A DNA stretch of 64,000 nt, from positions 17,421,489-17,485,488 of the forward strand of contig OX467090.1 in NCBI GenBank assembly GCA_950106755.1. Direction: 5' to 3'. The first letter of the stretch is position 1. Each line of letters starts with the position of its first letter. The stretch is from Climacium dendroides (Eukaryota > Streptophyta > Bryopsida > Hypnales > Climaciaceae). The notes below the pieces were generated by a model. That model was not told the DNA's origin and did not search any database. It was given only the letters and a program-made list of their open reading frames with translations. Positions 46,901-59,200 of this stretch are shown one piece after another. Made by a program: the position numbers and the translations under genes.

Positions 46901-47221
46901 ATGTCCAATATCGTTAAAATGGCGAAATTCCTCTACTTTGATAGTTTTTAGAGTTCAGAGCAAGTAGTCTGAAGTGTACAAATGTCCTAGATGTCCGAAA
47001 TCTATACCATTATTAGATGTTTGAAATCTATAATAGTGATAGATGTCACTTTTATGATTCAAAGTGGGCAGTCTGAATCTATAATAGTCATAGATTTCTT
47101 AAATTTATAAAAATCCAAGATTCGTGAAAACTTTATCTATCCTAGATGTCACTTTCATAATTCAGAACAGGTAGTCTGAAAGTGGCACATGGAATGTCGC
47201 CATTTTAACAAAATTGCCCAC
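46901..47221. mobile_element. Diverged ATGGGGAATTTC-family MITE, intron 4 of copy B (first of two)
   Basis: Left end ATGTCCAATATCGTTAAAAT, right end CCATTTTAACAAAATTGCCC. Flanking ATTA fits a 4-bp duplication when compared with copy A (GTTAGTATTA near 3549). The right border is less certain by two bases. Confidence 0.65.
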
Positions 47222-47244
47222 ATTAGTATTATGTGATAGCCACT

Positions 47245-47566
47245 ATGGGCAATTTCATTAAAATGGCAAAATTCCGCTACTTTGGCAGTTTCTGCAGTTC
47301 AGAGCGGGCGGTCTGAAGTGTATAAATGTACTAGATGTCTGAAAACTATATCGTTTTTAGATGTGTGAAATCTACACCTGTGCTAGATGTCGTTTTTGCC
47401 ATTCAAATTGTGCGGTCTGAAATCTATAGTAGTAATAGATTTATTAAATCTACAAAAGTTCAAGATTCGTGAAAACTATACTTATCCTAGATTTCATGTT
47501 TACAATTCAGAGCGGGCAGTCTGAAAATCGCACATGGAATGCCGCCATTTTAACGAAATTCCCCAT
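47245..47566. mobile_element. ATGGGGAATTTC-family MITE, intron 4 of copy B (second of two)
   Basis: 322 bp with ends ATGGGCAATTTCATTAAAAT and TAACGAAATTCCCCAT. Perfect CACT flanks at 47241-47244 and 47567-47570. It lies only 23 bp from the preceding family member. Confidence 0.85.
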
Positions 47567-48113
47567 CACTTCAAAGTAGTGGACAATGATAATCAACTTG
47601 TTGGCTACAAATTAAACTCAATACAAATGATAATTGATGGTCCAAACATTGAGGGCAGTTAGCAAACTTACAAAACATTTAGACACATGTGTTGGAGTTC
47701 TAGAGGAAGTGGACCAGTGAGTTGAGGATTTCCTATCAATTCTCTGGAAGCATCAAACGATAAGATTGTTAGGTGGAAGATAAGTCAGGTGGGCAACATT
47801 GTTGCAGTTTTTCGATTCTAAGAAGTTTGATATGATCATTGTTACTGTCTAACAAAAATTGAGAAGCACAATCATAGTAAAAAACTTTGCATATTGAAAC
47901 TTAGCCAATACATGTTTTCTGATTTAGAAAAATTAATGCCAATTTAGTTAAACTGGCACAATTCCATTAAAATGGCGTATTGGCACATTCCACTTAAATG
48001 GTTTAGCCAGAGAGCCGGGAAGGAGAATGGGGTAAGAATCTTAGTTTTGCAAGTTATCAGTGCACAATCTTAAGATGAAATGCAATTTGCATATGTATAT
48101 GCATAACAAACTA

Positions 48114-48273
48114 ATGGGTAATTTTATTAAAATGGCAATGATTTTTTGCCATTTTCCATATTCTATGTGCCATTCTAATGGAATGTTGTATCATCTTTGA
48201 CATATTCAGTGCCATTTTAATGGAATGTAGTGCCATTCTATAGAAATACCGCCATTTTAATGAAATTGCCCAT
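48114..48273. mobile_element. Short ATGGGGAATTTC-family MITE, intron 3 of copy B
   Basis: 160 bp with ends ATGGGTAATTTTATTAAAAT and TTAATGAAATTGCCCAT. Perfect ACTA flanks at 48110-48113 and 48274-48277. Copy A has the empty site (ACAAGCTAATGTAAATG). Confidence 0.85.
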
Positions 48274-51254
48274 ACTAATGCAAATGTCAAAATGATGCAT
48301 GGAATACCATGAAATTAACAAAATTGATGTTGACTAGAAACAACATTTTCAAGTACTTAAGAGGCTAGCTCTAGAAAACTTACAAAGTTATCACCCATGT
48401 CAAGTTTCCAATGAATGGTGACAAAGTACCAACAATTGACGCATTTGAAATGGACCTGCTTAGAGGCATTTCAATTTCCACATTTAGCACTATTAGAAGT
48501 GACCTGACTAAGAAGGTTTCACACAATAACTATATTATTTTAGAGTAGCATGAAACAAAACAAGGACCAAGGATTGGAATGTCAATTATTTTTCTTATTT
48601 TGGCAATTTAGAGTACTAGATGGTGGCACTCATCACTAAAAAACCAGGACTCTTAATACTTTACCACTCAAGACTCTTCACTTTAAAGAACATCAATTTT
48701 GTTAAAGTGACACAATTGTGACATTTATTCATTTACATATGTGAGGTCTATATGCAAGGTAAGGAGAGGTATGGATTTATGTTTCAAAATGCTATGTAAG
48801 TGCCAAAGATTTGGAATACCACAACTTTGTCGACAATGTCCACGAATGTAACGAACACATTGATGTCTTAATTGGTGCGAGTTACTGGGACCTTTGCTTG
48901 GTAACCCGACGTTTCTTAAGGTGCTTGTCATCCCGGCGCTATTCAATGACCGCAAAACAAACTAGCTAATTGAATAAAAGCATAGAATAGAATAGTATAG
49001 AGAGTCGAAGCATGCTTACAAGCCAACTATATCGACGTTCCAGTTGACAATACCATTCGAATCAACAGTCCGGTTGTGTTTCACGCACTGCACTCCTCGC
49101 CAACTCGGAGTTGTAGCGTCTTCACTCAGATTCGGGCAAGGATACACTTGCGTTGTACTCCAGCCATACAGGTTGCTGCTCTGATCCGGGGTATCTTTCC
49201 AAGCTGCAAAGATTGCCTGGAGAGCTTCCACTGCAATCAAACAAGTGCATTCTTCATGTATATTGCAAACACAAAACCCATTGAAACACAGAGTGACACT
49301 CGTGCCAAGTTGCAAACTTGGCTTTACCGACAGTGCGAGTATTACGATTCCCGAGTCTGGGCTAGAATCGTAAACTATATATATTCACTATTAGGCACTC
49401 CAATCGGCCGTCCTGAGACAGTCAGTCGATCAGTTACTCTACTCTCCCGCAGGGGCACTGCCAAATTCTCTTCATCTGTTTGCCAAGAGAAAGGAAAACT
49501 GTCCGTCAACAACATGCCCTATACTACTGCGAAATTGCGCACTTTGTAGAGGAGAGGATTTCAAGTCATTGAAACTTACCGTCATCTGTCCAGTAATAAT
49601 TAGTGCCGCTGACTTGTACAAAGCAGACATTGCTAAGTACAAGCAGTAAGGCTATCACAGATCGGCCAAACGGATCACAAAGCAGGTGCGAGTTTGATCC
49701 TTACAACCGTGCTAACAACAAGTCCTCAAATCTTCAGAACCATAAAAACAACGAGCACTCGAAATGAGGTTTTCCATCACTCTTTTAACTCCGAGCACAA
49801 GCTCATATCTTCGTCGTCTGAGTCTGCAGCCTGCGCTGCATGATCGGTACACGGGTGCCTGTCTGGCGATAATCTAATTAAAGCTGTGCAGGGGTGGTAG
49901 GATCCCTTCCGGAAAAAAAGAAATGGTAAAGCGCGTGCACAGTATAACGCTTCGAAGCCGAAGCCACTTGACTTGTCCTCCAGGAATGCACAGTACGTAG
50001 AGCACGTCGTTTCAGTCCATCGTCAGATTGATCCAGTGACTTTTTTTTTTTCATATTACAGAAGGAGCCAGCTATTTCTTCCGTATTCATGTGATATTTG
50101 GTGATATTTGGAAATGCTGTGCCTAATGAACTAAACAGGTCAATTGACTATTGGTTCTAAATACAGCAGGAATCTAGCTATTTTCTGTTAAAAAACTCAA
50201 GTATAATTCCATTACAACTGTTTTCTCTGTAGCAAAGTGGTGAAGAGTCGTGCCAAAACAACACCAACACCATTGGATTGATAGAACAGTGCCCAACGTA
50301 CCACCGTGGACCATAATTTATTGATCCTTAAAAGCACATTTCATGTCTGGGCTTGCTCAAACTTCATGAAAAATCTGCATAAAGATATTCCTTAACCTTC
50401 AAGGCCGAGCCTGCCCATTTTGGTCAATTTAATTGGAATTTTGGAAATAATTCAAAGCCAATGTTCCATCTGTAAGCAAGGTTTGAACGAAGTAGGAGTA
50501 CATCTGACTAGCCCATACAAGGTAGCTAACCCATTTCCAACCACATAAGCAATTAGGCATATTTGGAGTGCAAGTTTTTTGAGTGTGGAATTTTTTCCAT
50601 GTACTAAAATAGAGTTTGGAAGGATTGTATATTTTTCCAAATTTTTATTATTCAAAATATAATTATTATGAATTTTTTAGTGAAAGATTCTCTTTGACCT
50701 ACAATGGTGATATAGACCGTTCAATTTCTCACCATAGGCTCATTGCAAAATTAACCAAAGGATAGGTTGCAGTATTGATAGCCTTACAACTAATCATAAT
50801 GTGCCACAACTACTCTTCAAACTTGGCCACAACTTCACTCAAAGAAAGCACTTCATAAAAAGAAAGCAGTCTATAGATTGGAAATGGGGTGATGGTTGAA
50901 AATGGGTCACAGGGTCGGCTACTATATAATGATTTTGAATAAATATTGACCCTACAAGGAGGGAATCTAAGTGAGTCATAAGGAACCTCAATCTTACCAA
51001 AAAACCCATTTGTTTACAAATTCATATGACTCCACCTCCAATGATTTACATAGTAAATTCATGTTCCTTCCATGAATGACACCATGGCTGCAAAGGTGCA
51101 ATTACTCATCCTTCAAAATTTGTATGAAAATGGAGAGCCTTCTAGAGTAGTTTGACTTCCAATGAATGCTTTTGCATTTTTTAATCCAACAATTCACACG
51201 GTACCAAAATAGATGATTTCCACGATGACCAACTCGTCCTTTAAGGATTAAAAC

Positions 51255-52301
51255 CATGTTTTTCATACTGGACAAGTTACTATTTAATTTTCGTCCTGTA
51301 GAACAAGTTACTATTCATCAAATGTACTTGAGAAGAATTCATGATTTTGGGATGAAAGAGTTTTGCTATGGAGCAAAAAATGAAAGGAATGGGAATGATC
51401 AACGAATAAGAAATGGCCTCGACTTGGCATGGAACAATTTTGCTAATCATGCAAAATAAAATAGGAAAAAAAAGTCATTCCACCCTACACAAGTGACATT
51501 GAATTCAAATAAAAGACTTTTGATAATGATGCCAAAAAAATAGGAAAGAGAATAATTCCGCCAAAAAAATAATGGCAGTCACTTGGAATGGAAGTGTGCT
51601 TTAAAAATCAATGTCCAAAAGGGGAGATGGAGTGACCAAAACTTTTGAAAAGCATATCAATTTATTTTAGGGTGGCCAATTATTTTGAAGGAGTTATATA
51701 ATCTAACATTAAAAGAAATATGAATGGTGGAGTGCTTTCGAATATGGAAATGCTTTGGGTGTTAGTGTAATATAATGTAACATCCAAAAAATTTATGGAA
51801 TGGTGGATTGGTGGAGTGATTTGGACATGGAAGTGGTTTGGGTGTTATAAACTTATAATGAGATAATTTAACACCCCAGAAAAATATGGAATGATGGATT
51901 GATTAGGATATGGAATTTATTTGGGTGTTAGAGTGATATGATCTAACATTAAATAAAAATATGGCCGGTTGTAGTGACTTGGAATATGGAATATGAAATG
52001 AAAATATGTAAAAGTATATTAATTTAGTATATTTATTAAATCCCGTCCGCACCCTGACATTCACGTCCGTGCCCTGATGTTCACGTCCACGCCTTGACGA
52101 TCACGTCCACGCCCTGACGATGGCGTCCATGCCCTGCATGTTCTAAAATCCACGTGGCATCCCAGTGGCATCCACGTGGCCTATTTTTTCATTTTCATAA
52201 AGTCAACTTTGTGTTGACTGTATCGGACGGGCGAGACCTCTAACGGACGAGCGAATCGGACAGACGGGCGAACCAGACGTCCGTCCACTATGACAACCAT
52301 G
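51255..52301. mobile_element. Small element related to the 20-kb insertion
   Basis: Its right 585 bp (51717-52301) match 38068-38618 closely, including the GTCCGCGCCCTGA block and the terminal TATGACAACCATG. It has an extra piece of about 36 bp near 52235. The left end CATGTTTTTCATACTGGAC resembles the inverted right end CATGGTTGTCATAGTGGAC. It begins exactly where homology of copy B to A and C stops. I could not find matching 8-bp flanks. No coding capacity. Confidence 0.6.
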
Positions 52302-53226
52302 GGTTCATTTCTGAAAACATGTGTGTGCATTCCAAAAAAAAATGCACTCAAACTTTGAATGTTAATATCTTTTAATCCATATGGTCAAACTTCATGAAAT
52401 TTTTACCACATGATCTCATATAAATAAAGTACAAGATCCTATGGTTCGATTTTCTTTAAACTATTTTTTTTGTTGCCTTGGATGAATTGAGCAAAAATGG
52501 CAGTTTTGAGTGATTTTTGACCAGAAATAGGCCTTGGCACTTTAGAAGTTTGGTTTAGTACAAATCACATTTAGGAACCTTGTCTATTATATTTTTGCAT
52601 GTTACAGTGCTTGTTTTCAAACTGCATGTGTGTGGGTTTTGCAAGGTCTAGGGATCATAAATAGGTACCTATGGCATAATTCTTTGAAAATTCATAAGTA
52701 ATTCATAAATGCTCTAGAAAATATGAAATCACTTGGGTTAAATTCCAAATCAAATTTTCTTCAAGTGAAAAATAAAGAAAAATAATTTCATGCATCTAAA
52801 GACCATCATAAAGGCCGACCATCCCGTAAAGGGTCGCTTTATGAGCCCACTACCTTAAACCGACCCTCAATGCCATCTTCCTCTGAGACCGTGGAGTGAC
52901 TGGAGTCTAGTCCAAGACTCTAAGACCTAAGACTAATGAATTGCCCGAAAAGAATCCCGCATTGCACTGTCTCTTTGGCTTTCCTATTTTCCAATAGGCG
53001 AAAATGCTTGAGTCTTCTATTGTATGATCCTCCATCATGACCTCAATCTGAGCTTCCCAGTCATGGAGGGGCCCCATTCCATCCCATGAGCGCTAAAAAA
53101 CCAATAGAGTATGCACTTTAGGAACCCTACAAGCGGCCTCTCAACAAGTTTCCGGTCTTCTCTGCTACCGGAAACCGCCATTTCAATGGAATTTCGCCAT
53201 TTTAACGAAATTCCCATATATCCAAA
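51717..53226. other. Spacer downstream of copy C
   Basis: Contains the end of the small element (to 52301), a repeat at 52370-52560 also seen at 12840-13030, and a lone MITE end (ATTTCGCCATTTTAACGAAA, about 53182-53212) just after the copy C stop codon. No gene recognised. Confidence 0.5.
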
Positions 53227-56200
53227 CTACCTGGCTCGGATCTGATTGAGCTCCAGAGCGATACTGTGATCATCCGAGGGTCCACGTCGAGGCCTGCCGT
53301 GGCCCTGGTAGTACGCTTTCCCGGATGAGCTTCCTTCCTCCGAGACGCTGTCCAGGCCGCTGTTACCACTGTTCCTGTAGTCCACAGATCCTCGTTGCGA
53401 GCGGGTTCCAGGCTTGTAGGCTGGCTCGCTCGGCCCCTGGCCCAACACTAGCACTTCCGACTCCGTGTCGCTCTGCAGGATTGAGACAATGCGAGCCATG
53501 GAAGGCCGCTTCTCAGATGCGTTTTGGATGCACAGAAGGCACACGTTGATGACGCGTTGGACTTCGCGGACGTCTTCGTTGGTCAGGTGGAGAGTCGGGT
53601 CGACGAGGTCGAGAAGTCGGTCTTGTTCGTGGAGGATCCACGCCTGCAGGATGTTCGATGATCGAGAAGTTAGAAGGACAATTCCGTTCCAATGGAGTAT
53701 TCCGATCGCCATTTTGACATAAATTGACGTCATTAATAGTCAATTTCAAGTACTACCAGTGAAATGCTTAAATTGGCACAATTCCAATCCGGCACCAAAA
53801 ATTGTGACGTGTAATTATGTACATAATAGAGTTAATGTTACAATGTGCAATGTTGAGAAGAACACAAGATTATACTCCTTGAAGCACCCAAATTAGGATT
53901 TGACCAAGTTTGGGGTTGTGCTGGTTTGAGCTAGTTTGTACTATTCTTAGTTTAGGATTTAGGGTTTAGGATTTTTAACCCTAATATAAAATTCTAGAAG
54001 AAGAAATAAGGATTAGAAACAAGTCAAAGTATTGGAATGTCGCCAATCTAACAAATTGACGTTACCAACTTGTGTACAAAGATATGCAAATTCATTTATG
54101 AACTACATGTCATCACAATATTGAGCACCATAAACTAGGATTTCCATCCACCCTCACCAACCAGCTCCCCACATACATCCATATATAAATATGCAACCCA
54201 ACATTTTTTACATTTCATTTGATTTTCACCAAACTTTTTGGTTTTCTTAATTTGATGAAAAATTTACAAAACCCATCCTCTAAGCGTTTTAATGCTGATG
54301 ACCCATCCGTATAATAATACAAGTTCCGTACCGGGTGCATGGCAGCAGTCACCGGTAGAGGCAAACATATTCTGCAGTTGTTATGTTCGGAACTGTGAGC
54401 AATAGGATCTGGCAAGCTACATGGTTCACAGAGATGGAGGTCATACCCATTTGGAGAGGTACACTCGGTCTAGATCATATGAATTATCAATGTTCCGCCG
54501 ACCACTGATAATCTCCAAACACAACACTCCAAAGCTGTACACATCCACTTTGTCGCTCAGTTGGCCAAGGGAAGCATACTCTGGTGCCAAGTACCCTCTG
54601 CATAGTTGATCATTTGCACAATTTGCACAATAATCAATGACGATAGAATATTGGAAAATGTCATTCTAAGGACAACAAAAGCAACAAATATTAAAAACAT
54701 GAATCATTCCTACTTTCCTAGTACTGAAAAGTTGGAATTGGTTTTAGGAAAAGAGGTGGTGCTCACTTTGTTCCGGCAACATGAACAGTCATGATATGGC
54801 TTTGCTCGTCCGGGAATAACAGAGCCAAACCAAAGTCAGCAATCTTGGGTTCCATATTCTTATCTAACAAAACGTTGCTCGCCTTGATGTCCCGATGGAT
54901 GACTCTTGGATGTGCCAACGCATGCAGATAATGCAAACCACGCGCAATCCCCAGACAAATCTTTAGACGCACAGGCCAACTGACCACCTGCCTTGTTGTT
55001 CCTGTGGTAATGTAAATGATGACGAACTTAGTACTAGCTATTTAAGTATCTAGATTCAAATACGAATGGATGTAAACAACAGTATGCCAGTGGTAGCTAT
55101 CAAGACGATTTCAGGAAATTGAAATGTGGAAACAAAGATAAGCGTGGCTCGTGGTGGATGAGTGACAAACATACCAAGTAAAATTTGGTCGACGTCGAAG
55201 TTATCTACATACTCGTAAACCAGCAGCTTTTGGTGTTCACGAAGGCAACATCCTTTCAGGTTCACCAGGTTTCTGTGCTTCATTCCAGTGATAAGGACAA
55301 CTTCGTTTGAGAATTCATCGAGGCCTTGTGAGGTTTTGGCGAACAGCTGCTTCACCGCCACCACGTGTCCATTGGGAAGGATACCCTGCAGTGGTGCAAG
55401 AGATGCTCAGAATCTGTTGCACAAAATCCCAAATTTACAGCAAATATGCTTCAAATATTGAATCACATCTCAGTTAACAGATTGATGTAACGGTGGGATT
55501 ATGTAGCTTTGCTGTGCACAATGATGTGGATGGGATGCAATTTATGTATTAATTAGCAGTTCAATCGGCACAACAAGTTAAAGGAAATGTCAAAATGACT
55601 CATGGAATACTGCCAATACAACAGAATTGACGTTAATAGCGGTGTTTAGTACCTTGTAAACTGCGCCATAGCCACCTTGACCCAGCTTCATATCGTCATG
55701 AAAGTCTCTTGTGGCCGCCCTGATCTCATTGTAGGAGAATATGGTGGGCTTGACATCATACTCTTCAAATTCTGAAGAGCATAGAATAAAATTGAGTTAG
55801 CACACAAGAAATCCAAGTACTCACAGTGACTATGAGAAAGTGTTCATGAACAAGACTAATATAGGAATATTCAGGTACTCACTCTTGCTGAACTGAATTT
55901 GCAGATACTTTTTGTATCTTCTGTTTTTATAAAGTAAAGCTCCCACAACAACTGCCAGTATCAGTATCACGGAAAGGACACTGATAGTGACAGAAGCGAT
56001 GACGACCTTGCGGTTACTTGTTGTGGCTGCACAATAACAGATAAGGATCTTGTGAATCATACCATTCACATAATTCCTAAGCCCTAAAGCAAGTTGCATA
56101 ATCATACATTAGTTTCTAGAATGCAAATGCTCAGGGGCAAACACCAGCTAAATGAATACTGACCTGCATTTAGAAAGCAGATTTGGTTACAGAAGCATCT

Positions 56201-59200
56201 TTGGCCATCATTTCCAGAGTCATAGTGATTACAATACGGATTCCCATCAAGTCTGCAAATATAATATATCCATACAAAGCTCAGGACACACAAATCTAAC
56301 TATTGCTTAGGTAACAGGTCCAGAAATCGCCCACCTAAGAGCCGAAACTAAATTTTGGGGAGGTGAAGCTTCTTGAAACAATTGAATTTTCAGTAAGTTT
56401 TCTTTGAAAGACAAGTGGAATTGACATCTCACCGAAGTTGTTTCATATTATTTGGAGCTTTGTGGAATTAGTTATAAAATTTTGAAGTTGAAATGACATA
56501 GAGCTCTAAAATCGCCCACCTCCTAAAATGTACACTATTGTACATTGCTGAAGGCTATGAAAACACAGAGTGTACACAGAGTGTACATTTGAGGATATGG
56601 GCGGTTTTAGAGCCTGTGCGATTTCAGAGCCTGTTACCTTAATAGTAACCACTTAGTCTAAGTTAATGCGTAGCTCTCCTTTAGATCTGAAAGAATGCTC
56701 CAAGCGATAACTGTGATAATGGATTTGCGTGCTCTATTGAGCAGCAGGGCGATCAGTTACTATAAATCCACTCCTGCTCAGACAATGGAAACTGCATTGA
56801 GGAATACATAATTCAGCTACAGTGTCACTTGTAACCTTGGAATGCAGTACGTACTGGAAGGCCCCAGGGGTCTGGGATTACATACTTGATGACAGTGGTG
56901 ATGTTCTCGATGGAGAATGCGTCATATCTTACACGGGTGATTCTGTTGTTGCTCAAACTCAGCATCCTCAGCTTGTTGGTTGAATTGGAATCCGAGTTTG
57001 TGAGCAGTAATTGCCGTTGATACATCTGGATGAGGTCAAGTTCTCCTGAAAGACTGTTGTTGTGCAGGTACCTGCATTTCAAACAAGATAATCAATTTAT
57101 GTGTTACTCAGGGCATAGTCCTCGAAAATAAATATATCTTATGAACCCCAGGTAAAGCAAATGAATGTTGGTCCAAATAAGCATTTAGGTTACGTGGAAC
57201 ACGGGATGCATCTTACAGTTCTTGAATAGTGCTGGAATTCCAGGCTGGAAGGCCACCAGATAGATTATTGCCAGACAGGTCTAGCGTAGCCAGTCTGGCA
57301 CTCAGATTGAAGGTATCCTGTAAATTTCCTGTCCAGGTGAAATTATTTCTGCCCAAATTCCTGTTTCAAATCCACACATGTATGCCAGTCGTGAGCCAAG
57401 ATATTGAGATAAATGCCAAATTGTTCCTGTTTTTGAAAATAACAGGATTCAAAGCACCAATGTTGTGACATTCAAGTGGACATAGCCTGAAAACTTAGAA
57501 TCTCGTATTTGTGAAAATGACGGATTTCAGTGAAATCACCCATCTATGCCTGTCCAAGTTTCAGGTTATTCTGCAAATGAAGAAACAAAATTCAAAAAGG
57601 ATAGGGATCACTCATCATCAATACTTACACAGTCTGTAAGGCGCTAAAATTCGTAAGATCTGGTAACGGCCCCACAAATTCATTCCCAGAGACGTCCCTG
57701 CATTATCACCAGAAATTCAAAGCAGTTAGAAGTGTCACATACCTGGAGTCCTCTTAACCCAGGTAGAAAAATGGCTACTCTCCAGGAAGCAGAATGATTA
57801 GAATAGGTTTCAGCAAATTAATTTCTTCAAACGGTGTTACTTGACCTGGAAAAGTAGACAGGCATAGCTTACAAATAAATCAATTTTGTCAAATTGGATA
57901 GGTCTGGCAATTTCCCAGTGAACTGATTATCAGATATGTCCCTGCCAGGAATCAACAGAATCCATCAGAATCCACGCACATGTTTCAATGGGACACAAAC
58001 TCAACGTACAAATATACAAAAAGGTAATTTCCACTAAATTATAGAAATTATCAGTTGAAATGGAAAATTTTTGCCCGATTGTACTAATCTGAAACGTGTG
58101 CCCGTCCTACCCCAAGACATTGATTCAGCGAAAGATGCAAACCGACTTACAGTTTTTCTAGTTCCGTCTTATTCGTGAAAGCGTAGGATGGAATTGGTCC
58201 CGATAGTCTATTGTTACCAATGCTGAGTATTTGGAGGTAATCCATGGTGCTGATTTGATGAACCGGATACGATCCAACGAACTGATTGCCACTCAGATCC
58301 CTGTTAATAAATATTTAGAACAAAGGAATTAGAATACTGAACCAGAATATTGGAATGAAAAGTAAATCAAGCACTTTGCACTAAGTACTAAAGTATTAGT
58401 CTGGATAAAGATTATAGCAATGGTCTAGATTTCGTTAAATGGGCACGATGCCAGCTAAAAAATTTGAGGCATACATGAACATTAAGGTGCCGAAGGATGG
58501 AAATATAGGATACATATAGATTATATATGTTTCAGAACGCGAGTTCTAAAAGGTGCCGAAGTATGGAAATACCGCCAATTTAACGAAATTGAAATAGTCA
58601 GAAACTCAAATGTAATTATACAAGCTCTCCAAGAATGAGAGGAAACGAGAGGAAACTCACAATTGGAGGAGATTCCAGAGATACACCCAATCTGGAATAG
58701 TTCCGTTGAAACCATTGTCATGAACATCCCTACCCATGTATTCAGATATACTCAGTTAGTATTATTTGATACTCAGGTCAAAATAGTGGACAACGATAAC
58801 TATATGAACTTCAGATATTGTCTGCAAATTAAACTCAATCCAAATGATACGGTAATTGATGGCCTTAACATTGGAGGCAGTTAGCAAACTTACAAAACAT
58901 TTAGCCACATTTTCTCGATTTCTAGAGGAAGTGGACCAGTGAGGTTAGGATTTCCTGTCAATTCTCTGAAAGCATCAAAGGATATGAAAGTTAGTTCAAA
59001 GATAATTCAATTGGGGAACACTGATGCAGTTTTCTAATTCTAAGAAGTTCAATATGATCATTGTTACCATCTAAGTAACAAAGGTAGAGAAGCATGTTAA
59101 CAATCAATAGCTTTGCATATTGTAACTTAGCTAACACTCCCTCCCTCCACTAAAAACCTCTAAATTGGAAATAGTGTATGTACCATTGAAAAAGTTTCAT

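Larger units (their letters stand above)
41354..49690 (-). pseudogene. LRR receptor-like kinase, copy B (start codon lost, exons 9-10 fused, C-terminus truncated)
   Basis: Exons on the minus strand: remnant of exon 1 49580-49690, 49020-49230, 48384-48455, 47672-47743, 46799-46867, 46323-46472, 45712-45780, 45508-45576, fused 9/10 at 44930-45163, 44531-44619, 44217-44360, 43995-44113, 43602-43812, 43207-43441, 42309-42459, 41354-41674. Splice sites and phases are kept and the kinase motifs are intact ([22 protein letters not shown]). Three lesions set it apart from A and C. A deletion of about 34 bp removes the initiator ATG, and an in-frame TAA lies just upstream. Exons 9 and 10 are joined without their intron, in frame but 32 codons shorter. 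Near 41355 extra bases create TGA and shift the frame, losing the last 30 or so residues. The open frame suggests recent decay, or use of another start. Introns hold six B-specific insertions. Confidence 0.85.
41350..51253. repeat. Diverged third copy of the duplicated unit (copy B and flank)
   Basis: The gene and the upstream flank to 51253 align with A and C. They stop abruptly after TTAAGGATTAAAAC, where the hAT-like element at 51255 begins. A and C continue past this point with ACGCATTTCAATTTG-type sequence, so B is broken here. Confidence 0.8.

Noticed and set aside
49076..49549. 157-residue plus-strand open frame, with similar frames at 5332-5625 and 60622-60909
   Set aside because: These run antisense to exons 1-2 of the receptor kinase and cover splice junctions; shadows of the real exons.
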